DNA of 64,000 nt from CAVQBP01 sp963710745 (GTDB taxonomy: Bacteria; Bacteroidota; Ignavibacteria; Ignavibacteriales; Ignavibacteriaceae). The notes under the pieces were generated by a model. The model made no database searches. It saw only the letters and a list, made by a program, of their open reading frames with translations, and was not told the origin of the DNA. Each line of letters opens with the position of its first letter. Position 1 is the first letter of the stretch. Shown piece after piece: positions 1-9,302 of the stretch. The translations under genes were made by a program, and so were the position numbers. The stretch spans positions 248,001-312,000 of the forward strand of contig CAVQBP010000001.1 of NCBI GenBank assembly GCA_963710745.1, given 5' to 3'.

Positions 1-2
1 CA

Positions 3-1202
3 GGTGTGGCTGCTAAAGATATTACATTCTATGATACTAACAGATATGTACCTGACGCAATTTATACAAGGTGCAAAAAAGAATTCCCAGAGGTACATTT
101 TATGGGGTGGAGCGAAATGAATGGCCGTGAAAAATATATAAGGGATACAACTACTATACATTGGTCTGAGCACTTAACTAAAGAAATTGGAGGCGGAAAT
201 CCGGCTTACCTGCCATCAGTTGTAACACAAGCTGCATATATAATCAGTATGCCTGATTTTAAGGGTCATCGTTATGTTGGTGTTACTTTCTGCTCAAAAA
301 ACCATTTCGGTACATTTAGCTGCGACGACAGCACCGGTAGTCCTTATATTTATGCACCTCATGCTGCTGGTTTGCATCCATACGTTGCGGTTCATGATAT
401 CATAATTGAAGGAAGTCCTGAATGGACCTTTTATGGAAGACCAATGAGAACATATAATGCACTTGTCGATTTAATGGGACATAAAGATATCGGCGGCAAA
501 ACACTTTTATTTATGATAGATGCTCTTTACGGAGTAAAAGATGAACAAAGTCCTGTTGCTTTGGAAAGTAAATGGCTCTCAGTACCTTTTAATAACGATT
601 GGACATCAAGTTTGTTTTTATCGCAGGATAACACTGCAATCGAATCTGTTGGGCTTGATTTTTTCAGGAGCGAGCAAGGAGTAAATTCAAATTATTATAC
701 AGTATATGGAGCCGTAGATAATTATCTTCATGAAGCTGCACTTGCTGATTCTGCACCGTCGGGAACAGTTTATGATCCCGAAGGAGATGGTATACCTTTA
801 ACAAGTCTTGGAGTACATGAACATTGGGATGATCCTGCAGATAAGGAATATTCCAGAAATCTTAAAACAGGTGACGGTATTGAATTAATCGGCTTAAATA
901 ATGCTCTTACATCTGTAAAAGATATAAAAAATCCTTCAGCATTTTTTCTTTATCAGAATTATCCTAATCCGTTCAATCCTTCAACAACTATTAAATTTGA
1001 CTTACAAAAGGCTGATAATATAAGTCTCAATATTTTTGATATTACAGGAAGATTAGTTGATGTTATTATAAATGATGAAATCAGGCATTCAGGAAGTTAT
1101 GAAGTAAAATACAATGCAGGAGATCTTGCAAGCGGTGTTTATTTCATTGTTTTGAAAACAAACAACTATACTTCATCAAAGAAGATAGTTTTGTTGAAAT
1201 AA
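3..1202 (+). CDS. DUF362-type surface protein with T9SS sorting tail (5' partial)
   Basis: The reading frame is open to the left window edge, so the true start lies outside; the GTG at 6 is only the first possible start codon inside the window. The body (to about residue 300) resembles the DUF362 family as found in secreted Ignavibacteria/Bacteroidota proteins, with HEHW and YSRNL segments near its end. DUF362 has no firmly assigned reaction. The last ~85 residues form a classical type IX secretion C-terminal domain: NYPNPFNPSTTIKF, then DITGRLV, SGVYF and a terminal SSKKIVLLK. The protein is therefore probably exported and anchored to or released from the outer surface. It is convergent with the epimerase gene that follows, with an 86-base A+T-rich gap and no clear terminator. 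The family call comes from recall of sequence patterns; the sorting tail is clear. Confidence 0.8.
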   Translation, partial: GVAAKDITFYDTNRYVPDAIYTRCKKEFPEVHFMGWSEMNGREKYIRDTTTIHWSEHLTKEIGGGNPAYLPSVVTQAAYIISMPDFKGHRYVGVTFCSKNHFGTFSCDDSTGSPYIYAPHAAGLHPYVAVHDIIIEGSPEWTFYGRPMRTYNALVDLMGHKDIGGKTLLFMIDALYGVKDEQSPVALESKWLSVPFNNDWTSSLFLSQDNTAIESVGLDFFRSEQGVNSNYYTVYGAVDNYLHEAALADSAPSGTVYDPEGDGIPLTSLGVHEHWDDPADKEYSRNLKTGDGIELIGLNNALTSVKDIKNPSAFFLYQNYPNPFNPSTTIKFDLQKADNISLNIFDITGRLVDVIINDEIRHSGSYEVKYNAGDLASGVYFIVLKTNNYTSSKKIVLLK

Positions 1203-1288
1203 TAACAATGGTAAATTTTCTTTTTATAAAAAATTTGAATAAAAAATTATTTTCGGATGTAGCGAATGCAAAATTTGCCTACTCTACA

Positions 1289-2725
1289 CTATAACCTGGT
1301 TGTTTTCTTTATAGCCAGACTCTCTGCATTCTTTTTCCAGTGATTTATAAATTCATCAAATTTCTCTTTTTCATGCCTGAAATTCTTATTTTTCATTAAA
1401 GGAAAATTTTTATCGGCGAGGATTTTCACACAGTTCATTAAGGCCCTGCCGGTATGATAGGAACCTTTCCAGATGTGTCCTTTAGGACCTGTTTTAAAAT
1501 GCGGTTCTTTATCTAATCCTCCTTCAAACCAGCCGCCGTTCTCCTCATCAAGCAAATAGTTCTTTATATAGTGCAATTGTCTCTTAAAATAATCTTTATA
1601 TATCTGTTCATCCGGGAAAATTTCAGACATGATGAGAAGAACATTTAAACCTTCAGCCTGGGCCCACCAGTTTTTCGTCGATTGAATTATTTTGCAACTA
1701 TTTTCTTCTGAAAAGTAATACCCGGCATCAAAGAAACCCCCGTTTTCATCATCCCATCCGTTTACGATGGCATGATCCACCATTTTCTTTGCAACTGTAA
1801 GTGTTTCAATGTCAGTCTCCAATCCAAGAGCATGCGAAGCTTCAAGCATCAAAAAGGCAGTTTCATAATCATGCCCGAATGAGACATGATCGAGCCTGTA
1901 ATTTTTTTCTCTTATTTCTTTAATAGCAACTTTAAATGATACAGGAGTCCAGTCGTATTCAAAAAATAAATTCATATAACCTTTTGCAGTTGTTATAACA
2001 TCTCTAATCAAAATTAATAAGTTGTATAGTTTTTTGCGCAATTCTTCATCCGGCCAGACACTATATAATTCAGTATAAGCTTCGATTAAATGAATGGATG
2101 AATTTTGATCTTTATAACCGACTTCAATCCCATCATCTGCCCTTGTCGAATATTTCCCGTTTTTATCAAATGTTTTGCCTTCCCTGGTTAAAAACTGGAA
2201 GTAACCGTTTAATTTATGATCGAAAGCATGTAATTCGATCCACCTGAAGGCTTCTTGTGCAAAATCGAGTACTTTTTTATCTCCGGTTAGTTCATATAAA
2301 GCAGAAAGCCCGTAGATTGCAAAGGTGTTACCATAAGTCCTTTTTTCATCACAAAACCCGAGATAATCAGTATACTCACCCTTAAAATCTCTCATCTGGA
2401 AAAAACCGCCGTACTTTTTATCCCACATTGAATTTTTCAGGAAATCAAATCCATGTATTGCAGCTTCAGCATATATTTTGTTATCTAAAAGAATGGCAGC
2501 TTTTGAAGCAGCCCAGACATGCCTGGCCTGTGTGACAATCATTTTATGCTGAACAGGTTCAATATTCCAATTGTAAGAAATATTTGTATAATAGCCTCCG
2601 TTTTTTTTATCTATGCACAGGGGATACCATTTATCCAGGAGATCATGACCCAGGTGCCTTAGTAATTCATTTTGTAAATTAGAATTGTTTTGAATTATCG
2701 CTGGTCTTACTTTTTGGGATGTCAT
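1289..2725 (-). CDS. AGE-family sugar 2-epimerase (cellobiose/mannobiose 2-epimerase-like)
   Basis: This is an (alpha/alpha)6-barrel epimerase/isomerase of the N-acylglucosamine 2-epimerase family, 478 residues against the usual ~390-430. Visible catalytic-type residues are Arg68 in QARHVW, His212 in NSSIHLIEAY, His280 and His285 in DHVSFGHDYETA, a WWAQAEG segment near 353 and a late His in KGSYHTGRA. This matches the Arg plus three-His pattern of cellobiose 2-epimerases. There is no signal peptide, so it should act in the cytoplasm on imported disaccharides. With GH5 enzymes, GH3 and ManA nearby, epimerisation of the reducing-end sugar of a beta-mannobiose or cellobiose is the best guess, but no GH130 phosphorylase is seen in the window. 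It is divergent from the GH5 lipoprotein gene. Confidence 0.85.
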   Translation of the reverse strand: MTSQKVRPAIIQNNSNLQNELLRHLGHDLLDKWYPLCIDKKNGGYYTNISYNWNIEPVQHKMIVTQARHVWAASKAAILLDNKIYAEAAIHGFDFLKNSMWDKKYGGFFQMRDFKGEYTDYLGFCDEKRTYGNTFAIYGLSALYELTGDKKVLDFAQEAFRWIELHAFDHKLNGYFQFLTREGKTFDKNGKYSTRADDGIEVGYKDQNSSIHLIEAYTELYSVWPDEELRKKLYNLLILIRDVITTAKGYMNLFFEYDWTPVSFKVAIKEIREKNYRLDHVSFGHDYETAFLMLEASHALGLETDIETLTVAKKMVDHAIVNGWDDENGGFFDAGYYFSEENSCKIIQSTKNWWAQAEGLNVLLIMSEIFPDEQIYKDYFKRQLHYIKNYLLDEENGGWFEGGLDKEPHFKTGPKGHIWKGSYHTGRALMNCVKILADKNFPLMKNKNFRHEKEKFDEFINHWKKNAESLAIKKTTRL

Positions 2726-3063
2726 TGCTCTACCTCTTGAGAAGTCTTTAATTTTAAATTAACCTCAAATATTATACTAATTATTTTGCGGGATATAGCC
2801 GTCATTTTGAATTAAAAATTTTATGATTATGATATCCTTTTATAAAAATGATAAAAATTCTAATACAATTCATTGGATTACAAAAACGGTTTATTTAATA
2901 ATATTTTTAAAAAGATGCATTTAGCTTTACAAAATGGGTTTTCATATTTAACTTTGAGCGTAATTAATCTGGACAATAATCTTTTAATTTTTAATATTCG
3001 TGGTATATTCTTTGCCGCATCATTAATACTCTTTTCTTAAATATCGTAGTTGATTTTAGCGGT
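2726..3063. other. Divergent intergenic region with probable promoters
   Basis: A very A+T-rich gap of 338 bases between the epimerase (-) and the GH5 lipoprotein (+), so it should carry promoters for both. No gene, tRNA or strong hairpin is seen. Two things stand out: a weak sigma-54-like GG-N10-GC element near 3001-3016 and an AAACGGTT octamer at 2884-2891, whose complement recurs twice upstream of the SDR gene at 50.3 kb. No standard -35/-10 pair is convincing. Confidence 0.6.
3000..3017 (+). promoter_or_regulatory. Weak sigma-54-type promoter candidate
   Basis: GG at 3002-3003 and GC at 3014-3015 are separated by ten bases, with TGG at the -24 side and TTTGC at the -12 side. The -24 element lacks the usual CAC after TGG. 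It sits about 50 bases upstream of the GH5 lipoprotein start, a sensible place. The window encodes an NtrC-type activator (46.0-47.5 kb). A match of this quality is expected several times by chance in 64 kb, so the call is weak. Confidence 0.25.
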
Positions 3064-4932
3064 ATGAAAAAAATTGCTTATGCTGTTTCCCTGCTGTTTA
3101 GTTTCCTTTTAATTCATTGCGGGACTTCAAGCCAATTTGAATCTTTTGTTACTGCAAAAAAAGATAAGCTGATGGAGGGAAAGAAAGAACTAAGATTTGT
3201 ATCCTTCAATATTCCTAATCTTCTTTACATAGAAGATTATTTTCCTTTTAAAGCTTCAAACCCATGGCGTCTGCCGACCGAATTTGAAATACGTGATGCT
3301 CTAAAAACAATCAAAGAACTTGGAGGCAAAGTAACAAGAATGTATGTCCTTTCTGTCCGCAGACCGGGAGAATCAAAAAAAATAATACGATACGTTGAGG
3401 GTCCGGGTAAGTTTAATGAAAGAGCTTTCAGAACTTTGGATAAAGTACTTCAAATTGCAAACGAAGAAGGAGTAAGGTTAATCATTCCATTTGTAGATAA
3501 CTGGCATTGGTGGGGCGGTAAGGCTGAATATGCTGCATTCCGGGGTAAAAAACCAGATGACTTCTGGACTGATCCCCAGCTAATTTCTGATTTTGAAAAG
3601 ACTATCAGTTTTGTTCTCAACAGGAAAAATACTTATACAGGTGTTTTATATAAAAATGATAAATCAATTCTAGGCTGGGAAACAGGGAATGAACTCAATG
3701 CACCATATGAATGGCACAAAAAAATTGCAGAATATGTAAAAAGCATCGATAAAAATCATCTGGTTATTGTTGATCCTCATAAACTTGATCAACAAGCCGT
3801 TGAAGATAAAAGCTTTGATATATTAACAACTCATTTCTATGGTCCCATTTCCAGAGCAGAAACCGAAATTCCGGAAATAAAAAAACTAACTGAAGGGAAG
3901 AAACCTTATTTTGTTGGTGAATTCGGATATCATTCACTTAAAGATGTTGAAGCAATTGTTGATACGACAATCGATAATGACTTATCGGGAATTATGATCT
4001 GGAGTTTGAGATTTCATTCCCGCGATGGCGGATTTTATCAGCATGGTGAAAATTTTGGAGTAGGTTCGTACAGATTTCCAGGATTTTCATCAGGTGAAAG
4101 ATATAATGAAAAAGAAGTCATTGCTTTTATGAGAAAGAGTGCATATAAAATAAATGATGAGCAGGAACCTCCCTTACCAATTCCGGATCCTCCTCATTTA
4201 CTTGATATTCAGGATGTTTATGATATTTCATGGCAGGGTTCAACAGGAGCTTCTTCCTATTCTGTTGAAAGAAAAGAAGAAGGTGCTGATAGGTGGAAAA
4301 ATATTGCGGATGATGTCAGTGACGGAAATATTGTCTTTACTCCTCTTTTCGATGATACAACTGCTTCTTTGGGTAAAAGTTATCATTACAGGATAATTGC
4401 CAGGAATTCTTCCGGGTCATCGGCACCATCGAATGAAGTCGGCCCGGTACTCGTGAGTTATAAAAAATTTATAGACAATATGTCGGATTCAACTAAATTA
4501 TTTGAAAGATCAGATAGTCTAACTTACCTGACTTATGAAAATTCATACAGGGCTAAAGAAGATAACAGCAGGCTGAAAGGAATCAACGGTTCATACATCA
4601 TTTATAAATTGCCTGAAAAAATAGATTCTGTTAGGGTTCAGGTTTTCTTTGATTCACCTTCAGCTAATGAGGCTTCAAGCACTTGCGGACTGGATTTATT
4701 TGCATCCGATTCACTGAACACATTTAAACCCTTGAATGCTAAGCTAGAAACTTTTCCCCCGTTAAATAATTTTTATAAATTTTTTGTTCCTGCAGAATAT
4801 ACCTGCGCGGAGTTCCCTTTAAACAGCAGGTTCCTGAAAATAAAATTTAATGGTGAGGCCCAGCTCAGCAGGGTCGAAATTATATATTCAAAAATTGAAA
4901 AACCGGATCCGGATATTATTACTGTTAAATAA
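3064..4932 (+). CDS. GH5-type glycoside hydrolase lipoprotein with FN3-like and C-terminal beta domains
   Basis: A secreted clan GH-A endo-glycosidase of the GH5 type (mannanase/cellulase-like). The N-terminus is a lipoprotein signal with lipobox LLIHC (Cys19), so it is probably membrane anchored. The catalytic barrel spans about residues 40-360, with the acid/base Glu210 in GWETGNEL and the nucleophile Glu286 in VGEFGYH. Their spacing fits GH5. A fibronectin-III-like domain follows at about 375-464 (VYDISWQ..., YHYRIIARNSSG), then a beta-rich C-terminal domain of about 155 residues that could bind carbohydrate. It is the first gene of a + strand run of carbohydrate genes. Mannan is the likely substrate given ManA and GH92 nearby, but the subfamily cannot be fixed by eye. 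Confidence 0.85.
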   Translation: MKKIAYAVSLLFSFLLIHCGTSSQFESFVTAKKDKLMEGKKELRFVSFNIPNLLYIEDYFPFKASNPWRLPTEFEIRDALKTIKELGGKVTRMYVLSVRRPGESKKIIRYVEGPGKFNERAFRTLDKVLQIANEEGVRLIIPFVDNWHWWGGKAEYAAFRGKKPDDFWTDPQLISDFEKTISFVLNRKNTYTGVLYKNDKSILGWETGNELNAPYEWHKKIAEYVKSIDKNHLVIVDPHKLDQQAVEDKSFDILTTHFYGPISRAETEIPEIKKLTEGKKPYFVGEFGYHSLKDVEAIVDTTIDNDLSGIMIWSLRFHSRDGGFYQHGENFGVGSYRFPGFSSGERYNEKEVIAFMRKSAYKINDEQEPPLPIPDPPHLLDIQDVYDISWQGSTGASSYSVERKEEGADRWKNIADDVSDGNIVFTPLFDDTTASLGKSYHYRIIARNSSGSSAPSNEVGPVLVSYKKFIDNMSDSTKLFERSDSLTYLTYENSYRAKEDNSRLKGINGSYIIYKLPEKIDSVRVQVFFDSPSANEASSTCGLDLFASDSLNTFKPLNAKLETFPPLNNFYKFFVPAEYTCAEFPLNSRFLKIKFNGEAQLSRVEIIYSKIEKPDPDIITVK

Positions 4933-5122
4933 ATTACCGGCATTATGCAGTTAAATTGAAAATTAAGATTTAAAATTGTTTTATTGATAAATTGCTGTAT
5001 TGTTCTTAATACAATACCAATTAGGTTATGACTAACAACAATTAAACAATATAGCAATTAAGCGATTGCCTGATATTATTCAGACCGTTTTAATTTTTAT
5101 TAAAGCTAATCAGAGGATATTT

Positions 5123-7156
5123 ATGAAACTCATCATTTTATTAATAGTCTTAGTCTCGGTTATTGAACCGGAAAGTAAAACAAAGAATTCCATGGAGATG
5201 CCCGCAATTTTTTCTGATAATATGGTACTACAGCATAATTCCGAAGCTCCTTTTTGGGGAAAAGCAGAACCCGGCGAAAATGTATCAATAAATTGTAGCT
5301 GGGGTGAATCTGCAGAAACATCGGCAGATAATGATGGAACGTGGCAGACAAAAGTAAAAACTCCCGGAGCGGGCGGTCCATATGTCGTCAAAATTCAAAT
5401 CGGTGATTCAGCAGTCGAGTATAAAAATGTAATGTCAGGTGAAGTGTGGCTGTGTTCCGGTCAATCTAATATGGAAATGCCGATGGAAGGCTGGCCGCCT
5501 TACGCAGCGGTTAAAAATTCTGCAGAAGAAATTAAGGATGCAGATTATCCTGAAATAAGACTTTTTACCGTTGCAAGAGCAGTATCAGATAAACCGGAAT
5601 TTAATTGCCTCGGAAATTGGAGTGAATGTAATCCAAAAACAGTTTCTACATTCAGCGCTACTGCATATTTCTTTGGAAGAGATTTATATAAGAAATTAAA
5701 TGTTCCGATCGGCTTAATTGTATCAAGCTGGGGAGGTACAAAAATACAACCCTGGATCAGCAAAAACTATTTGAGCGAGCTGAGCGAATATAAACTGGTA
5801 ATCGGGAAAATAGATTCTTCCGGACCTGTCATCAGGAAAATGAATAAATGGATAGAGAATCATCCAAGTATTAGTGTGAGTGACAAGGATCCGATTGAAC
5901 GATGGAAAGATCTTGATTTTTATGACAGTCTCTGCTCCAGACCCGGTTTTGATGACAGCGGATGGAGAACAATGAAACTTCCGACTTTATGGGAGTCAAC
6001 TGAAGTAGGAGATTTTGACGGGGTAGTCTGGTTTAGAAAAGAAATTAAGATTCCGCCAAAATGGATTAATAAAAATTTATCTCTGCATTTAGGTCCCATT
6101 GATGATATGGACAGATCTTATGTCAACGGTGTTTTAGTCGGCAGTACCGAGGTACCCGGTTTTTACTCAACACCGAGAGTTTATAATGTGCCGGCGAAAA
6201 TAGTTAAGGATACTGTTTTGACTATTGCAGTAAGAGTTCTTGATAACGGCGGTGGCGGAGGTTTGTGGGGCGACAGATCTAAAATGCAAATTCACCCTCA
6301 GACAGATACTACAGATTCGATTGATTTAAGCGGAGATTGGAAATATCTCCCGGTTGCAGAGTTAGTAAATAATAAATTTTATATTTATAAAGTTCAGGGA
6401 GAAGAATTCTATTCCCGTCCGAAATCCGAAATATCTATCGGACCTGATACTCCTACTATGCTTTATAACGGAATGATCGCGCCTCTTGTACCATATTCAA
6501 TTAAAGGAGCAATATGGTATCAGGGTGAATCGAATGCAAACGAACCCGCTGATTATAATAATTACAAAACACTTTTCCCGCTGATGATTAAAAACTGGAG
6601 AGCTGTTTGGGACGAGGGAAGCTTCCCGTTTTATTATGTCCAGATAGCGCCGTTTGATTATGGAAAAACATCCAAATCATATATGATTAGAGAGGCACAG
6701 CTGCTTACTCTTTCTGTTCCTAATACGGGGATGGCTGTTACTCTTGATATAGGAAATGTAGATAATATTCATCCGGCAGATAAACAGGATGTCGGTAAAA
6801 GACTTGCCTTGTGGGCCCTGGCAAAAACTTACGGTGAGAATGTTAAATATTCAGGCCCCCTTTATAAATCAATGAAAACCGAAGATAATAATATTGTTAT
6901 TTCATTTGATCATGCCGATGATGGCCTGGTATTAAAACCTGTAAATGGTGATAATAATTTCATTATTGCCGGTGCGGACAGTAATTTTGTTAAAGCAGAT
7001 GTAAAAATTGACGGCAATAAGCTTATTGTTTATAATAATAAAATAAAAAATCCTATTGCAGTCAGATATGCATGGAACAATACTGCGGAAGCTACTTTAT
7101 TTAATAAAGAAGGACTTCCGGCTTCTACGTTTAAAACAGATAACTGGAAAGAATAA
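5123..7156 (+). CDS. Sialate O-acetylesterase (SASA) family carbohydrate esterase
   Basis: A secreted SGNH-type acetyl esterase of the sialate-O-acetylesterase family. The ATG at 5123 is chosen over an upstream ATG at 5066 because AGAGGA lies just before it and a hydrophobic signal segment (MKLIILLIVLVSV) starts there. The nucleophile is Ser115 in SGQSNMEMP; the partner His550 lies in DNIHPADKQDVGKR. A jelly-roll insert at roughly 290-400 (WFRKEIKIP, MDRSYVNG) is the sugar-binding-like insertion usual in this family. In polysaccharide loci such enzymes remove O-acetyl groups from glycans, including mannan and xylan. It lies 190 bases after the GH5 gene and is followed by the thioredoxin-like gene with a strong GGAGG site, so an operon is likely. 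Confidence 0.88.
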   Translation: MKLIILLIVLVSVIEPESKTKNSMEMPAIFSDNMVLQHNSEAPFWGKAEPGENVSINCSWGESAETSADNDGTWQTKVKTPGAGGPYVVKIQIGDSAVEYKNVMSGEVWLCSGQSNMEMPMEGWPPYAAVKNSAEEIKDADYPEIRLFTVARAVSDKPEFNCLGNWSECNPKTVSTFSATAYFFGRDLYKKLNVPIGLIVSSWGGTKIQPWISKNYLSELSEYKLVIGKIDSSGPVIRKMNKWIENHPSISVSDKDPIERWKDLDFYDSLCSRPGFDDSGWRTMKLPTLWESTEVGDFDGVVWFRKEIKIPPKWINKNLSLHLGPIDDMDRSYVNGVLVGSTEVPGFYSTPRVYNVPAKIVKDTVLTIAVRVLDNGGGGGLWGDRSKMQIHPQTDTTDSIDLSGDWKYLPVAELVNNKFYIYKVQGEEFYSRPKSEISIGPDTPTMLYNGMIAPLVPYSIKGAIWYQGESNANEPADYNNYKTLFPLMIKNWRAVWDEGSFPFYYVQIAPFDYGKTSKSYMIREAQLLTLSVPNTGMAVTLDIGNVDNIHPADKQDVGKRLALWALAKTYGENVKYSGPLYKSMKTEDNNIVISFDHADDGLVLKPVNGDNNFIIAGADSNFVKADVKIDGNKLIVYNNKIKNPIAVRYAWNNTAEATLFNKEGLPASTFKTDNWKE

Positions 7157-7193
7157 AAGTTCAAAGATTATTTTCTAATTTCGGAGGGGTAAT

Positions 7194-8315
7194 ATGAATT
7201 TAAAAAATACTATTGTTTTTTTATTTGCATTAATATCTTTTACTGCTTTTATCAGCTATGGACAGCCTGAACATAAAACTCTTGAAATAGGTTCTAAAGC
7301 TTCCGACTTTGACCTGCAGGGAATTGACGGAAAGTTTTACAGCTTAAATAGTTTTTCAAATGCAGAAATCCTTGTAATCATCTTCACGGCAAATCATTGT
7401 CCGACTGCACAGGCTTATGAAGATCGAATTATTAAACTGACTAATGATTATAAACATAAAGGTGTTGATATCATTTGTGTTTCTTCAAATAATCCTGATG
7501 CGCTCAGGCTTGATGAAATGGGATATACTGATCTGGGAGATACTAAAGAAGAAATGAAAATCCGCGCAAAAGATAAGGGATTTAATTTCCCTTATTTATA
7601 TGACGGAGACAAACAGGAAGTTGCAGAAAAGTATGGTCCGCAGGCGACTCCCCATGTTTTTATTTTTGATAAGGACAGGATATTACGTTATGCCGGCCGG
7701 ATTGACAATTCAGAAAAAATTCAGAATGTTTCTATTAATGATACCCGTAATGCAATTGACGCTTTGCTGGCAGGAAAAGAAGTTCAAGTAAAACAAACTA
7801 AAACCTTCGGCTGTTCTCTTAAATGGGCATATAAGAAAGAATCGGCAAAAGAAGCTGTTGAAAAATGGAATAAAGAAAAAGTCGAACTTCAGTCAGTTGG
7901 ATTGGATGAGATTAAAAATATTCTGAAAAATGAAAGTGATAATCTGCGGCTTGTAAATATCTGGTCAACCTGGTGCGGTCCGTGCGCTGCTGAATTTCCG
8001 GATATAATTGAAATAAACAGAATGTACAGGAACCGCGAATTTGAAATGATTACTCTTAGTACAGATGATATCTCAAAAAAAGATAAAGTACAGAAATTTT
8101 TAGAAAAAAATTATGCTTCAACTAAAAACTATCAATATAATTCGGATGACAAATACAAACTCATTGATGCAGTTGATAAAGAATGGTCCGGCGCGTTACC
8201 TTATACTTTACTTGTAAAACCAAACGGTGAAATCATTTATAAAAAAGAAGGGATGATAGATGATCTGCTTTTAAAAAAAGCAATAGTTAGTTATTTGGGA
8301 AGATATTATAAATAA
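7194..8315 (+). CDS. Secreted protein with two thioredoxin-like domains
   Basis: The signal peptide ends near residue 23 (ISYGQP). Domain 1 (about 28-195) is AhpC/TSA-like, with ANHCPTA around Cys69: the first Cys of a CxxC is kept, but the second position is Ala. Domain 2 (about 225-373) is TlpA/ResA-like with WCGPC (Cys261/Cys264) and a cis-Pro region ALPYTLL. It is therefore likely a periplasmic thiol redox protein. A strong GGAGGGG ribosome site precedes the start. Its location inside a glycosidase run, between an esterase and a sugar isomerase-like gene, suggests thiol quality control for exported enzymes, but that is inference. A peroxidase role for domain 1 is possible. Confidence 0.82.
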   Translation: MNLKNTIVFLFALISFTAFISYGQPEHKTLEIGSKASDFDLQGIDGKFYSLNSFSNAEILVIIFTANHCPTAQAYEDRIIKLTNDYKHKGVDIICVSSNNPDALRLDEMGYTDLGDTKEEMKIRAKDKGFNFPYLYDGDKQEVAEKYGPQATPHVFIFDKDRILRYAGRIDNSEKIQNVSINDTRNAIDALLAGKEVQVKQTKTFGCSLKWAYKKESAKEAVEKWNKEKVELQSVGLDEIKNILKNESDNLRLVNIWSTWCGPCAAEFPDIIEINRMYRNREFEMITLSTDDISKKDKVQKFLEKNYASTKNYQYNSDDKYKLIDAVDKEWSGALPYTLLVKPNGEIIYKKEGMIDDLLLKKAIVSYLGRYYK

Positions 8316-8332
8316 TATATCAAAAGTTTTTT

Positions 8333-9259
8333 ATGAAAGTAAAAAAAAACGCCAACTTTCTAATGTTTTTAGTAAGCTTTTGTTTTGTGCTTGTTTCCCT
8401 GAATTTTTATGCAAGTGAAAAAATGACTACACAAAAGAAAGAAGTGAAATCAATTCTCTTTAAATCAAATAATAATATAATTAATATGAAAGATTTATTC
8501 GCCTGGTGTATTATTCCTTATGATTCTAAAGAAAGAACTCCGGAAGAAAGAATCAAAATGTTAAAAGATCTCGGTTTTACAAGCTATGCTTACGACTGGA
8601 GGGAAAAGCATCTTAATGAAACTGTTCATGAATTAAATTTGGCAAAAGAAAATAGAATTAATATAATAGCTGTATGGATGTGGATTGAGAATGATGAACC
8701 GGGTAAATTAAACGGATCAAATGAAAAAATATTTAGTGCTCTGAAAGAAACAGGTACTTCAACTCAGTTATGGCTTGGATTCAATGAAAATTATTTTAAC
8801 GGTTTAAGCCAGGAAGAATCCGTTCAAAAAGGAATAAAAATACTCAGATATTTGAATAAAAGAGCAGAAGATATAAACTGCAGAATTGCACTTTATAATC
8901 ATGGCGGCTGGTTTGGCGAGCCTGAAAACCAGGTGGAAATGATTAAGCAGCTTCCAGGCTGTGAAATAGGAATTATCTATAATTTTCATCATGGACATGA
9001 ACAAATCGGCCGTTTTCCTGAATTATTAAAGATTATGAAACCCTATTTATGGGCTGTTAATCTTAACGGTATGAAAAAAGAAGGACCTAAAATTATTACA
9101 ATAGGAAAAGGAATCGAAGAAAAGAGAATGATTCAATTGGTTCTGGATTCTGGTTTTGATGGTCCTTTCGGAATTATTGGTCACACCGAAGGTGAAGATG
9201 TAAAAGAAGTACTGCAAAGAAATCTTGAAGGCTTAAAAAACTTAGGATTTCTACAATAG
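8333..9259 (+). CDS. Sugar phosphate isomerase/epimerase-like TIM-barrel protein (secreted)
   Basis: A xylose-isomerase-like (AP endonuclease 2 fold) TIM barrel of 308 residues with a hydrophobic N-terminus (LMFLVSFCFVLVSLNFYAS) that looks like a signal peptide. Fold signals are the KMLKDLGFTSYAYDW start, CRIALYNHGGWFGEP with a metal-type His/Glu pair, IGIIYNFHHGHEQ, and a late Glu in IIGHTEGEDV. Related secreted proteins are common in polysaccharide-utilisation loci of this phylum, often without a known substrate. It starts 17 bases after the thioredoxin-like gene, so it is probably co-transcribed with it. The exact reaction is unknown. Confidence 0.75.
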   Translation: MKVKKNANFLMFLVSFCFVLVSLNFYASEKMTTQKKEVKSILFKSNNNIINMKDLFAWCIIPYDSKERTPEERIKMLKDLGFTSYAYDWREKHLNETVHELNLAKENRINIIAVWMWIENDEPGKLNGSNEKIFSALKETGTSTQLWLGFNENYFNGLSQEESVQKGIKILRYLNKRAEDINCRIALYNHGGWFGEPENQVEMIKQLPGCEIGIIYNFHHGHEQIGRFPELLKIMKPYLWAVNLNGMKKEGPKIITIGKGIEEKRMIQLVLDSGFDGPFGIIGHTEGEDVKEVLQRNLEGLKNLGFLQ

Positions 9260-9302
9260 CTACAGTTGATAAGTCTAATTTCATAAACGAATAAATTTTA
9301 AT

